From Bacillus sp. AFS073361 (GTDB lineage: Bacteria > Bacillota > Bacilli > Bacillales > Cytobacillaceae), in the NCBI RefSeq assembly GCF_002567005.1, contig NZ_NUZU01000032.1:86413-125000 (forward strand): DNA of 38,588 nucleotides, read 5' to 3'. The notes below the pieces were generated by a model, which was not told the DNA's origin, made no database searches, and saw nothing but the letters and a program-made list of their open reading frames with translations. Each line of letters opens with the position of its first letter. The first letter of the stretch is position 1. The position numbers and the translations under genes were made by a program. Shown here piece after piece: positions 23,751-32,073 of this stretch.

Positions 23751-23776
23751 AAAAAAAGCCCCTGATGAGAGGCTTT
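23751..23776 (-). terminator. Terminator of yqjQ
   Basis: AAAGCCCCT / AGAGGCTTT stem, with seven T's on the minus strand. It may also serve yqzH from the other side, though less well. Confidence 0.75.
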
Positions 23777-23788
23777 CTACTTCATTGT

Positions 23789-24586
23789 TTATTTCTGATT
23801 AAAAGCCCGTCTGCCAATCCGTTCAAACAGTCGGGGGAAGAGTACGTACACAACGCTCCCCATATTCATCCAACGCGGCAAATTAATCTCCCTTGTTTTC
23901 GTCAGCATACTGTCAATGACCTTCTCGGCGACATACTCGGGCTTGAGCATAAATCTCTGCACATTTTTAACATAGGTGCCTTTTTCGTCAGCAATATTAA
24001 AAAAATTGGTAGCGATTGGACCAGGATTCACAGAGGTTACAAGTACATTAACATCTGCTAATTCCATCCGCAATGAGTTGGTGTAACCAAGAACCGCATG
24101 CTTTGAGGCCGAGTAGACACTTGATTTGGGTGTGGCAATTTTCCCAGCTTGAGAGGCAATATTAATAATATGGCCAAAACGCCTTTCACGCATTTTCGGC
24201 AGCACCATGCTTGTGCAGGCCATCAGCCCAACCACATTGACATCAAACATGCCTTTAATTTCATCCAATGTCGCCAGATGGGCTTCACGGAAGACTCCAA
24301 AGCCGGCATTATTAACAAGGATATCAATATCCCCGATTGTATCGAAAATCCGTTGAAAAACCTTCTTTACCTCAGCTGTTTCCGACACATCCAACTGATA
24401 AACAGCAACTTTAACGGGATGCTTTTGCTGGAGGTCCATTCGCAATTGCTCGAGCTTACTAATACTTCGTGCTAATAGCACAAGATTGGCCCCGCTAGAA
24501 GCACAAAGTTTAGCGATTTCTGCTCCGATACCTCCTGATGCACCAGTAATCACGATATTTTTACCTTTTAATTGTTCCCTAACCAT
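23789..24586 (-). CDS. yqjQ: Short-chain dehydrogenase/reductase YqjQ
   Basis: Classical NAD(P)H-dependent SDR of 265 aa; substrate unknown. The cofactor motif GASGGIGAEIAK lies at ~15-26, followed by NNAGFG, the catalytic Ser in NIASQAGKIATP, and YSASKHA (Tyr/Lys). VNPGPIATNFF is typical of the DltE/YqjQ group. The last ~20 residues (YVLFPRLFERIGRRAFNQ) are hydrophobic and basic. GAGGTG precedes the ATG. It lies 28 bases downstream of yqjP and is likely cotranscribed with it. Confidence 0.9.
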   Translation of the reverse strand: MVREQLKGKNIVITGASGGIGAEIAKLCASSGANLVLLARSISKLEQLRMDLQQKHPVKVAVYQLDVSETAEVKKVFQRIFDTIGDIDILVNNAGFGVFREAHLATLDEIKGMFDVNVVGLMACTSMVLPKMRERRFGHIINIASQAGKIATPKSSVYSASKHAVLGYTNSLRMELADVNVLVTSVNPGPIATNFFNIADEKGTYVKNVQRFMLKPEYVAEKVIDSMLTKTREINLPRWMNMGSVVYVLFPRLFERIGRRAFNQK

Positions 24587-24614
24587 TTCTACACCTCATC
24601 TGAGTTGATTCCAA

Positions 24615-25577
24615 CTAAATTTTAGCCTGAAAAAGAACAGGATTCGTCCCCTTACTACTAATCTCCCCAATAGATGATAAATAGTCAAGTTGTGCGACGG
24701 TTTCGGAAATGGTCAGCATCAGTTCGCGCTGGTAAACCGACGGAAACAAGCGTTTACAGATTTCAAATACGGTCATCTCTTCTTCTTTTAACCAGCTATG
24801 AACCGTCATGGCCCGCTCGTGCTGCCGCACCAATCGTTTATCAACCAACTCTGCTAACTTATAAACTTCCTCCCCATGCCCTGTGTAGACACATTGAATG
24901 GGATACGAAAGCAGCTTCTTCATTGAGTCATTATGCTGCAGCTGTGGCTTCGGTCTCTCTGTTTCCCCAGGGGCTGGCGGCTCTAGCAATGGGTTGGGTG
25001 AGATATGTGCTAAAATTAAATCTCCGCCAATTAAAATTCCATCCTTTTCCCGGTAGAGGGCAATATGGCTTTGGGCATGCCCCGGTGTTTCAATGACCTG
25101 CCATTCATTAAGCCCAGGAGGTCTCATTCCCTCAACAAGATGGCCAGTCAATGAGCGGTTGCAAGAATATTTCAATGTTTTTCTTAAATCTGAAAGCAAA
25201 GGAAAGTATTCTTCAGGCAGACCGAATTCTAGAAAATACACACGAAAAAATTCTTCTTGCTCTTGAAAAAAAGCTTCAGTGGGATGAATCCATCGTTCAT
25301 TCAGTTGATGACCATATACTTCTAAGGTGTCTGGAAAGTAATCAAGCATACCAACATGATCAGGGTGATGATGCGTTAGAATCACCTGCTCGATATCACC
25401 AGGACTTAAGCCTAAATCCTCTAATTGCTCCTTAAACGACAACCAGGACTCTTCCGTTTTCACTCCCGCGTCAACAAGTGTTAAGCGCTCGTCTTTAATC
25501 AAATAAACATTGACATCCCCAACCGCAAAAGGAGTCGGCACCGTAATTTTTGCTATTCCGTCTTTCCATTTTGTCAT
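24615..25577 (-). CDS. yqjP: Metallo-beta-lactamase-fold hydrolase YqjP
   Basis: A 320-residue MBL-fold protein. The metal site LTHHHPDHVGML (HxHxDH) and the third-ligand region ETPGHAQSHIALY, with GGDLIL behind it, are complete; a C-terminal winged-helix-like region (from ~245) resembles the LACTB2/YqjP group, some members of which are nucleases. The substrate is not known. It opens the yqjP-yqjQ unit and diverges from the proI T-box leader; 165 bases separate the yqjP start from the leader promoter and contain nothing else that I can identify. Confidence 0.87.
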   Translation of the reverse strand: MTKWKDGIAKITVPTPFAVGDVNVYLIKDERLTLVDAGVKTEESWLSFKEQLEDLGLSPGDIEQVILTHHHPDHVGMLDYFPDTLEVYGHQLNERWIHPTEAFFQEQEEFFRVYFLEFGLPEEYFPLLSDLRKTLKYSCNRSLTGHLVEGMRPPGLNEWQVIETPGHAQSHIALYREKDGILIGGDLILAHISPNPLLEPPAPGETERPKPQLQHNDSMKKLLSYPIQCVYTGHGEEVYKLAELVDKRLVRQHERAMTVHSWLKEEEMTVFEICKRLFPSVYQRELMLTISETVAQLDYLSSIGEISSKGTNPVLFQAKI

Positions 25578-25742
25578 TCCTAAAACCCCTTATCATTATT
25601 TTTGAATAAAGAATCCAATGGTATAAATACGAACATTATGTGACATTTATTATATATACTAAAGTGTAGCGACTTTTTAACCAATTGTCATTATTTCTGC
25701 ATAATTTTTTAGAAAAAATAAAAAATTCGCTAAATTTATCTA

Positions 25743-25772
25743 TTGACAGATAGGTTGTTTATCTTGCATAAT
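25743..25772 (+). promoter_or_regulatory. Sigma-A promoter of the proI leader
   Basis: A perfect -35, TTGACA (25743-25748), then 18 bases and CATAAT (25767-25772). Transcription would start near 25779, at the 5' edge of the T-box structure. Confidence 0.75.
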
Positions 25773-25779
25773 CTAGTAA

Positions 25780-26030
25780 AAATTTGATTCGCTAAAGCGA
25801 TGAATAAGGCCAGTAAATGAGAAATGGCGAAAGAGAGTGAAGTTCGATGGCTGAAAGACTTCACCGCCCTCTTAATCATTGAACCTACCTTAGGAGCACT
25901 TAGGAAAACCTAACGCACATCCGGCGTTATCGGAGTCGAGTGAACCCTTCTTGAAATTTAAGCAAGGGTAAATGAAGGTGGTACCACGGAAGCGAAACCT
26001 TTCGTCCTTTATGGATGAAGGGTTTTTTTA
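25780..26030 (+). promoter_or_regulatory. T-box riboswitch, proline-specific, controlling proI
   Basis: The T-box sequence AAGGTGGTACCACGG is at 25975-25989. Stem I shows AGTA (25812-25815) opposite GAACCTA: the specifier codon read as CCT (25884-25886), a proline codon. TAAGG at 25805-25809 and CCTTA at 25888-25892 close the specifier loop. The 3' end is a terminator, AACCTTTCGTCC (25996-26007) with GGATGAAGGGTT (26013-26024) and seven T's. Uncharged tRNA-Pro would stabilise the antiterminator and let proI be read. This accounts for most of the 480-base gap between yqjP and proI. Confidence 0.92.
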
Positions 26031-26060
26031 TGTTTTCGGTAAAATAAAGGAGGAATAAAC

Positions 26061-26906
26061 ATGAAAAAAATCGCAATTATTGGCGCAGGATCGATGGCTG
26101 AAGCATTCATTTCTGGAATTCTTGAAAATGGTTTTATTGATAAAAAAAATATTTGGATCACAAACAATTCTAATCAAGAAAGATTAGCAACATTAGAAAC
26201 ACGTTATGGAATTCGAACGACTTATAATTTGAATGAACTGTTTGATCAAACAGACATTGTGATGTTAGCCATGAAACCAAAAGACGTCGCGACTGCTATT
26301 CAATCGATTCGTGAACACTTAACTGAGGAGATGCTTGTCGTCTCTGTCTTAGCAGGTGTATCCATGGATACCATTGAAACATTGGCAAGAATCCCACTTG
26401 CGATTGTAAGGTCCATGCCAAATACCTCGGCAGCGGTTGGAAAATCAGCCACTGCTGTTGCCGTGAATCATCGTGTTACCGATTCTCAGTTAGAAACAAC
26501 TAAAACCTTATTTGGAACCGTCGGCATGGCTTCCGTTGTGGAAGAAGAACAATTAGATGCCGTAACTGGACTTTCCGGCAGCGGCCCTGCCTATATTTAT
26601 TATCTAATTGAAGCAATGGAGAAAAGTGCCGTTGAAGTTGGTCTTGAAAAAGATATGGCCAGTGAATTGATTGTACAAACACTGCTTGGTGCAGCAGAAA
26701 TGGTCAAAAACTCAAGTAAATCTTCTACCCAGTTGCGTAAAGATGTAACAAGCCCTGGAGGAACAACAGAAGCTGGGATTCGAGTGCTTGAGGAACACGG
26801 GGTACAAGAGGCCTTCATTTCATGTATCAAAGCAGCAACGGCCCAATCTAAAAAAATGGGAACTGAATTAAGTTCTAAGCTTCAAACTGCCGACCAACCT
26901 TCCTAA
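26061..26906 (+). CDS. proI: Pyrroline-5-carboxylate reductase
   Basis: Last step of proline synthesis: NAD(P)H reduction of 1-pyrroline-5-carboxylate. 281 aa. The N-terminal Rossmann motif IAIIGAGSMAEAFISG is followed by MLAMKPKDV, IVRSMPNTSAAVGKSATA, and the P5CR signature region GLSGSGPAYIYYLIEAM with DVTSPGGTTEAGIRVLE. AAAGGAGGA stands seven bases before the ATG. Regulated by the proline T-box, so this is the anabolic isozyme. No clear terminator follows; the short repeat at 26940 comes next. Confidence 0.97.
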   Translation: MKKIAIIGAGSMAEAFISGILENGFIDKKNIWITNNSNQERLATLETRYGIRTTYNLNELFDQTDIVMLAMKPKDVATAIQSIREHLTEEMLVVSVLAGVSMDTIETLARIPLAIVRSMPNTSAAVGKSATAVAVNHRVTDSQLETTKTLFGTVGMASVVEEEQLDAVTGLSGSGPAYIYYLIEAMEKSAVEVGLEKDMASELIVQTLLGAAEMVKNSSKSSTQLRKDVTSPGGTTEAGIRVLEEHGVQEAFISCIKAATAQSKKMGTELSSKLQTADQPS

Positions 26907-26939
26907 ATTGGATTTTTGCCTTTATTACATTAAACTAAT

Positions 26940-27009
26940 AAGAAAAGCGCAAGCGCCCTGGTCAGCGGCGTATGGCCTGGAGCTAGACAGTAATCTAAGT
27001 TCAAAACTT
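26940..27009. repeat. Short copy of the 4774-4942 repeat, with internal deletion
   Basis: It shares AAGAAAAGCG and AAGCGCCCTGGTCAGCGGCG with the long copy, continues TATGGCCTGGAG, then jumps to CTAGACAGTAATCTAAGTTC. In the long copy these halves are separated by about 102 bases (4817-4918). It directly precedes the glycosyltransferase gene. Confidence 0.8.
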
Positions 27010-27043
27010 ATACTTTCTTATTAGAAAAGAAAAGGCTAGGGAA

Positions 27044-28192
27044 GTGTCATGCATGCTAACGATTTTATTTTCATTAGGAATTCTAGTCTGGATTATCTTT
27101 CTTATAGACGGAATGATTGGGCTGCGAAAAATAGATCCATTAGAAAAAGAGGAAGACTTAGCGCAAGGAGCATTGTTGACTGTAGTAGTTGCTGCCCGTA
27201 ATGAGGAAAAGCAGATTGCTGCAAGCATCCTCAGCCAGTTAGAGCAAACCTACAAAAATGTGGAATGGATTCTCGTCAATGATCGGTCCACTGATGCCAC
27301 AGGTACTATTATGGAAGAATTAACAAAAAGAGACCCACGCATAAGGGTTATCCATATTGAGAAATTACCTAAGGGCTGGCTTGGGAAGAATAACGCCTTG
27401 TACACTGGTGCATGTCATGCTTCAGGTAGATGGCTATTGTTTACAGATGCCGACATACATTTTGAAAAACAAGCATTCGCAAAAGCGCTCCATTATTTTG
27501 AAAGAAATAAATTGGATCACCTAACTGCAGCGCCAAACTTAAGCGCTAAACGGTTTTGGTTAAAATCATTTGTTGCCTTTTTCCTGTTTGGCTTTTCATA
27601 TTTCAAACGCCCGTGGTTAGCTAACAACCCCAAATCAAAGATTGGAACAGGAATCGGCGCATTTAATCTTGTTTTAAAAGAATCTTATGAGTCATTCGGA
27701 ACACATGAAAGAATAAAAATGCGCCCGGATGATGACTTACAGCTTGGGATGAAGATGAAAAAGGCTGGTTATCGACAAAGAATCATAACTGCATTACATT
27801 TAATCGAAGTAGAATGGTATGGAAGTTTAAAGGAGGCCTTCATCGGGCTAGAAAAGAATACATTTGCCGGATTACACTACCGAATCAGTATGGTAATTTT
27901 TGCAATCCTCGGTGTATTTATCACCAACGTTCTGCCCTTTTTGATGATTTTTTCCGGGAACAAGACTGTTGCCCTATTATCCATCGGAAATATAATAATA
28001 AGTGGAATACTTTATGTAATGGTCATAAAAAAACTAACCTTATTCTCTCCGCTCATGTTTTTGGTTTTGCCAATCACTGCCTTACTATTTATTTATTCAA
28101 TTATCCGGGCAAGCCTTCTAACCTTTAAGCGCGGCGGGATTGTTTGGAGGGGAACCACCTATCGGTTAAGCGAACTCCGAGAGAAAGAATAG
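27044..28192 (+). CDS. Membrane-bound family 2 glycosyltransferase
   Basis: About 380 aa with an N-terminal membrane helix (~5-25), a GT2 catalytic domain and about three C-terminal membrane helices (~285-360). Catalytic-domain marks are [24 protein letters not shown], the DxD motif in [15 protein letters not shown], and [18 protein letters not shown]. It resembles CrtQ/HpnB-type membrane glycosyltransferases; the acceptor (lipid, carotenoid or polymer) cannot be told. B. subtilis has yqjN between proI and namA instead. Start uncertain: GTG at about 27044, or ATG nine bases later, which has a better site (AGGGAAGTG). My base count in this stretch may be off by one. Confidence 0.82.
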   Translation: MSCMLTILFSLGILVWIIFLIDGMIGLRKIDPLEKEEDLAQGALLTVVVAARNEEKQIAASILSQLEQTYKNVEWILVNDRSTDATGTIMEELTKRDPRIRVIHIEKLPKGWLGKNNALYTGACHASGRWLLFTDADIHFEKQAFAKALHYFERNKLDHLTAAPNLSAKRFWLKSFVAFFLFGFSYFKRPWLANNPKSKIGTGIGAFNLVLKESYESFGTHERIKMRPDDDLQLGMKMKKAGYRQRIITALHLIEVEWYGSLKEAFIGLEKNTFAGLHYRISMVIFAILGVFITNVLPFLMIFSGNKTVALLSIGNIIISGILYVMVIKKLTLFSPLMFLVLPITALLFIYSIIRASLLTFKRGGIVWRGTTYRLSELREKE

Positions 28193-28211
28193 AAACTGTT
28201 TTTTTTCAATA

Positions 28212-28246
28212 AAACATTCCTTTTGTTATACTAAAAAGGAATGTTT
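28212..28246. promoter_or_regulatory. 13-bp-arm inverted repeat over the probable namA promoter
   Basis: AAACATTCCTTTT (28212-28224) and AAAAGGAATGTTT (28234-28246) are exact reverse complements around nine bases that contain TATACT, the probable -10 of namA; TTTCAA 17 bases upstream is a weak -35. It could be an operator, or an AT-rich terminator for the glycosyltransferase gene. The lack of a proper T-run favours an operator. Confidence 0.5.
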
Positions 28247-28274
28247 ATTATTTAATTTTATGGAGGCTTCTAAA

Positions 28275-29294
28275 ATGGCAGTAAAACTATTTTCCCCCTA
28301 TACCATAAAGGATGTCACATTTAAAAATCGAGTTGTCATGGCACCCATGTGCATGTATTCGAGCCATAACGAAGATGGACATATACAAAACTGGCATCGC
28401 ACTCACTATACAAGCAGGGCAGTTGGCCAGGTTGGGCTGATTATTGTTGAAGCAACATCGGTAGCACCTCAAGGGAGAATTACACCTCGTGATTTAGGTA
28501 TCTGGAGTGATAAGCATGTAGAGGGCTTCACTGAGCTTGTAAGTCTAATGAAAGAGCATGGAGCCAAAACAGGCATTCAACTCGCCCATGCTGGCAGAAA
28601 AGCAGTGTTAGAAGGTGAAATTCTTGCTCCATCTGCATTAGCTTTTAATGAGAAAATGAAAACGCCAAAGGAAATGTCCAAAACAGATATCGAAGAAACA
28701 ATCGAAGCATTTAAAAAAGGCGCAGAGCGTGCTGCAAAAGCTGGTTTCGATGTAATCGAAATCCATGGTGCTCATGGATATCTTATCAACGAATTCCTTT
28801 CGCCGCTATCCAATAAAAGAACTGACGAATACGGGGGATCAGCACAGAACCGCTACAGATTCCTCCGCGATGTGATTGATGCCGTAAAAACCGTTTGGGA
28901 TGGTCCATTATTTGTGAGAGTTTCCGCACATGATTACCACGAAGAAGGATTGTCTCCAAATGATTACATACATTATAGTCAATGGATGAAAGAACAAGGT
29001 GTCGATTTAATCGATGTAAGTTCTGGTGCGCTTGTCCCTGCCCATATTGACGTATATCCCGGATACCAAGTAAGATACTCGGAAACCATTAAGAATGGTG
29101 CCAGCATTCCCACCGGTGCGGTAGGATTAATCACTACGGGGATTCAAGCGGAGGAAATCTTACAAAATGAAAGAGCCGATTTAGTCTTTTTAGCTCGTGA
29201 ATTGCTTCGTGATCCGTATTGGCCGAGGACTGCAGCGAAGGAGCTTGGTGTAAATATTGAAGGACCAAAACAATACGAACGCGGCTGGATTTGA
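28275..29294 (+). CDS. namA: NADPH dehydrogenase NamA (YqjM, old yellow enzyme)
   Basis: FMN-dependent ene-reductase that reduces activated C=C bonds and nitro compounds; thought to detoxify electrophiles. 339 aa. Residues that define the thermophilic-like OYE class are at the same numbers as in B. subtilis YqjM: C26 and Y28 (MAPMCMYSS), H164 and H167 (EIHGAHGY). [17 protein letters not shown] and the YERGW C-terminus, where the arginine enters the neighbouring subunit's active site, are kept. ATG 28275 is chosen: the ATG at 28260 begins inside the ribosome site GGAGG. Confidence 0.97.
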   Translation: MAVKLFSPYTIKDVTFKNRVVMAPMCMYSSHNEDGHIQNWHRTHYTSRAVGQVGLIIVEATSVAPQGRITPRDLGIWSDKHVEGFTELVSLMKEHGAKTGIQLAHAGRKAVLEGEILAPSALAFNEKMKTPKEMSKTDIEETIEAFKKGAERAAKAGFDVIEIHGAHGYLINEFLSPLSNKRTDEYGGSAQNRYRFLRDVIDAVKTVWDGPLFVRVSAHDYHEEGLSPNDYIHYSQWMKEQGVDLIDVSSGALVPAHIDVYPGYQVRYSETIKNGASIPTGAVGLITTGIQAEEILQNERADLVFLARELLRDPYWPRTAAKELGVNIEGPKQYERGWI

Positions 29295-29306
29295 ACCATT
29301 TAAATC

Positions 29307-29345
29307 AAACGCACTTACCTATAACTTAGGTAAGTGCGTTTTTAT
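29307..29345. terminator. Bidirectional terminator between namA and rnz
   Basis: A 15-bp perfect stem (29307-29321 with 29327-29341; core CGCACTTACCT) and a five-base loop, with T's following on the plus strand and A/T-rich DNA on the minus. Confidence 0.9.
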
Positions 29346-29346
29346 A

Positions 29347-30276
29347 TTATTTAAGTGGCAGCTTTATTTCTTTAAAATCCTCAGCAATATCCGTATTCGG
29401 AAATACTTCTTTCGCCTCATCTACTAACTCTTGCCATGCATTGCGGTCATAACGAGAGCTTATGTGTGTAAGACACAACAATTTACTATGGGCCTTCTTT
29501 GCAACATCTGCAGCCTGATGTGTGGTTGAATGAAAATAGTCATGGGCCAGCTTTTCTTCATGAGCAGAAAAAGTCGCTTCATGTACCAAAAGATCGGCAT
29601 TTATAGCCAATGAAATTGCATTTTCACAGTAGCGGGTATCCCCTAAAATCGTCACAACTCTCCCCTTCTGTTCAGGACCAAGAAACTCAGTTGGATCAAT
29701 CGTTCTGCCATCATCAAGAGTTACAGCTTCACCATTTTTAATTTTTCTAAAGATTGGCCCCGGCTGGACCCCTGCTTCTTTCAATTTATCAGCAAGTAAT
29801 GTTCCAGGCCTGTCCTTTTCTACTATCCGATACCCATAGGAAGGTATACCGTGGTCTAGCCGGCGGGATTCCACTAAAAACTGCTCATCCTCAAAAATAA
29901 TTCCCTCTTCAATTTCAATGACAACTAAAGGATATTTCAAATAAGTCTGGCTTATTGATAGACTGACATGAATATAGTCTTTTATCCCTTTGGGGCCATA
30001 AACGGTTACCTCTGATTCCCCTCCTTGAAAAGAGCGGCTCGATAATAATCCTGGCAGCCCGTAGATATGATCACCATGAAGATGTGTAATAAAGATTTTT
30101 TCTATTCGCCGTGGTTTTATGGGAGTATGCAAAATTTGATGCTGGGTAGCCTCACCGGCATCGAATAACCAAACCGCCCCCCGCTCCTCAAGCAATTTCA
30201 GTGCAATGGACGTGACATTGCGGAGTTTTGCCGGCATTCCAGCCCCTGTTCCTAGGAAAAAAATATCCACAATCAT
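29347..30276 (-). CDS. rnz: Ribonuclease Z
   Basis: Endonuclease that removes the 3' trailer from tRNA precursors lacking encoded CCA. 309 aa, matching B. subtilis RNase Z. The MBL zinc site is [13 protein letters not shown] (H65, H67, D69, H70); further ligands are in [14 protein letters not shown] and LTHISSRY. The long loop after [19 protein letters not shown] sequence (residues ~138-152, [14 protein letters not shown]) corresponds to the flexible-arm region that grips tRNA. Divergent from zwf over 244 bases, in which only the zwf promoter is evident. Confidence 0.96.
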   Translation of the reverse strand: MIVDIFFLGTGAGMPAKLRNVTSIALKLLEERGAVWLFDAGEATQHQILHTPIKPRRIEKIFITHLHGDHIYGLPGLLSSRSFQGGESEVTVYGPKGIKDYIHVSLSISQTYLKYPLVVIEIEEGIIFEDEQFLVESRRLDHGIPSYGYRIVEKDRPGTLLADKLKEAGVQPGPIFRKIKNGEAVTLDDGRTIDPTEFLGPEQKGRVVTILGDTRYCENAISLAINADLLVHEATFSAHEEKLAHDYFHSTTHQAADVAKKAHSKLLCLTHISSRYDRNAWQELVDEAKEVFPNTDIAEDFKEIKLPLK

Positions 30277-30430
30277 AAACTCCTCTCAAATTCCGTTCCT
30301 TGGTTTCCAATATTGATAATATAGCACAAAAAAATATTATTTTCTCCTCCATGGGCAGCTAGTAATTAGTGAATATCAGGGATTATTTTGTGAAAAATAA
30401 AAAAAATTGTCAAATTGCGTTGTATTATTT

Positions 30431-30459
30431 TTGCGAAGTCTAGTCGAATGAGATAAAAT
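30431..30459 (+). promoter_or_regulatory. Probable sigma-A promoter of zwf
   Basis: TTGCGA (30431-30436), 17 bases, TAAAAT (30454-30459), about 60 bases before the start codon. Confidence 0.55.
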
Positions 30460-30520
30460 CAAACAATATAAACATAAGAGCAATATACATTTTTACATAA
30501 ACAGAAAAGAGGTATTTACT

Positions 30521-32023
30521 TTGGAGCAAACTGGAAACATGACTTCATTAATTATGATTTTTGGTGCGACTGGTGATTTAGCAAAAAGGAAGTTGTTTCC
30601 TTCCCTTTACCGGTTATATGAGAAAGGAAAATTAACTAAATTTGCGGTGATTGGGGTTGCAAGAAGATCGCTATCCAATGATGAATTTCAGCATTCAGTC
30701 AAAGACTCGGTCATCTCAGCCTTAGGAAATAAAGATAAGATTGATGATTTTATCTCGCATTTTTACTATCAATCGCATGATGTTAGTGATTCCAACTCTT
30801 ACGCTTTGTTAAAAAATTTAGCGGATGAGATTGATGAAAACTATCAATTAGAAGGCAATCGTATCTTTTACCTTGCAATGGCTCCTGAATTTTTCGGAAC
30901 GATTGCTTTACACTTAAAATCAGACAAACTTACAGAGGTAAAGGGCTATAAACGCCTTGTCATTGAGAAACCATTTGGACATGACTTAGAATCTGCCATC
31001 GAGTTAAATAGACAAATTAGAAGTGCATTTAAAGAAAAAGAAGTCTATCGTATCGATCATTATTTAGGAAAAGAAATGGTGAGGAATATAGAAGTAATAC
31101 GATTCGCCAATGCTATATTTGAACCGCTTTGGAATAACCGTTATATTTCAAACATCCAAATTACCTCAAGTGAGATACTCGGGGTTGAAGAACGGGGACG
31201 CTATTATGAAACAAGCGGAGCCCTTAGAGATATGCTTCAAAACCACATGATGCAAATGGTAGCCTTGCTTGCGATGGAACCTCCAATCAACCTCTCTACC
31301 GATGAAATTCGTTCCGAAAAAGTTCGTGTGTTTCGTGCACTTCGATCGGTTGAAGGAGAAGAGGTTAATAATTATTTTGTCCGCGGCCAATACGGCGAGG
31401 GTACGATTGAGGATGTTCCAGTTCCTGCCTACCGTGATGAAACGATGGTGGACAAAGAATCGAATACAGAAACTTTTGTTGCCGGTAAAATCATGATTGA
31501 TAATTTCCGCTGGGCTGGTGTTCCGTTCTACATTCGGACAGGAAAAAGAATGTCAACAAAATCAACCAAAATTGTGGTTCAATTCAAAGATATTCCAATG
31601 AATTTATATTATCAAACGGAAAAAATGTTAAATCCAAATCTACTAGTGATTCATATTCAACCTGAAGAAGGAATTACGTTGCATCTAAACGCTAAGAAAG
31701 CTGGCGGACACTTAGATGCACAGGAGGTAAAACTTAGCTTTGCCAACACCGGCATCCATGCGATGAACACGCCTGAAGGCTATGAAAAGCTTCTTTACGA
31801 TTGCATGCGGGGCGATGCCACGAATTTTACGCATTGGGATGAAGTTGCCTATTCTTGGAGTTTTGTGGATAAAATTTCCGCAGTCTGGGAAAATAACAAG
31901 GCTGACAACTTTCCAAATTATCAATCTGGAACCATGGGACCAAAAAAGGCGGATGAGCTTTTAGAAAAAGACGGCTTCTTCTGGTGGCCGGTAACAGATT
32001 TAGAAGTAGATATTTGTAAATAA
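30521..32023 (+). CDS. zwf: Glucose-6-phosphate 1-dehydrogenase
   Basis: Entry to the oxidative pentose phosphate pathway: glucose 6-phosphate + NADP to 6-phosphogluconolactone + NADPH. 500 aa, full length. It has the dinucleotide motif IFGATGDLAKRKLFPSL, the catalytic RIDHYLGKEMV, and the EKPFGHDL and RWAGVPFYIRTGKRM segments. Start is TTG 30521 after AAAGAGG; ATG seven codons later (NMTSLIMIFG) is a possible alternative. In B. subtilis gndA follows zwf; here zwf converges directly on polYA, so 6-phosphogluconate dehydrogenase must be encoded elsewhere. Confidence 0.97.
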   Translation: MEQTGNMTSLIMIFGATGDLAKRKLFPSLYRLYEKGKLTKFAVIGVARRSLSNDEFQHSVKDSVISALGNKDKIDDFISHFYYQSHDVSDSNSYALLKNLADEIDENYQLEGNRIFYLAMAPEFFGTIALHLKSDKLTEVKGYKRLVIEKPFGHDLESAIELNRQIRSAFKEKEVYRIDHYLGKEMVRNIEVIRFANAIFEPLWNNRYISNIQITSSEILGVEERGRYYETSGALRDMLQNHMMQMVALLAMEPPINLSTDEIRSEKVRVFRALRSVEGEEVNNYFVRGQYGEGTIEDVPVPAYRDETMVDKESNTETFVAGKIMIDNFRWAGVPFYIRTGKRMSTKSTKIVVQFKDIPMNLYYQTEKMLNPNLLVIHIQPEEGITLHLNAKKAGGHLDAQEVKLSFANTGIHAMNTPEGYEKLLYDCMRGDATNFTHWDEVAYSWSFVDKISAVWENNKADNFPNYQSGTMGPKKADELLEKDGFFWWPVTDLEVDICK

Positions 32024-32030
32024 GAAATTC

Positions 32031-32073
32031 AAAAAGCACTACTTTTGTTATGAAAGCAAAAGTGGTGCTTTTT
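32031..32073. terminator. Bidirectional terminator between zwf and polYA
   Basis: A 17-bp stem, 32031-32047 with 32057-32073 (outer part AAAAAGCAC / GTGCTTTTT, one wobble), flanked by T/A runs on both strands; it overlaps the polYA stop. Confidence 0.88.

Noticed and set aside
24674..25435. 140- and 94-codon plus-strand frames opposite yqjP
   Set aside because: Antisense to a complete metallo-hydrolase gene, without ribosome sites; the yqjP motifs settle which strand is coding.
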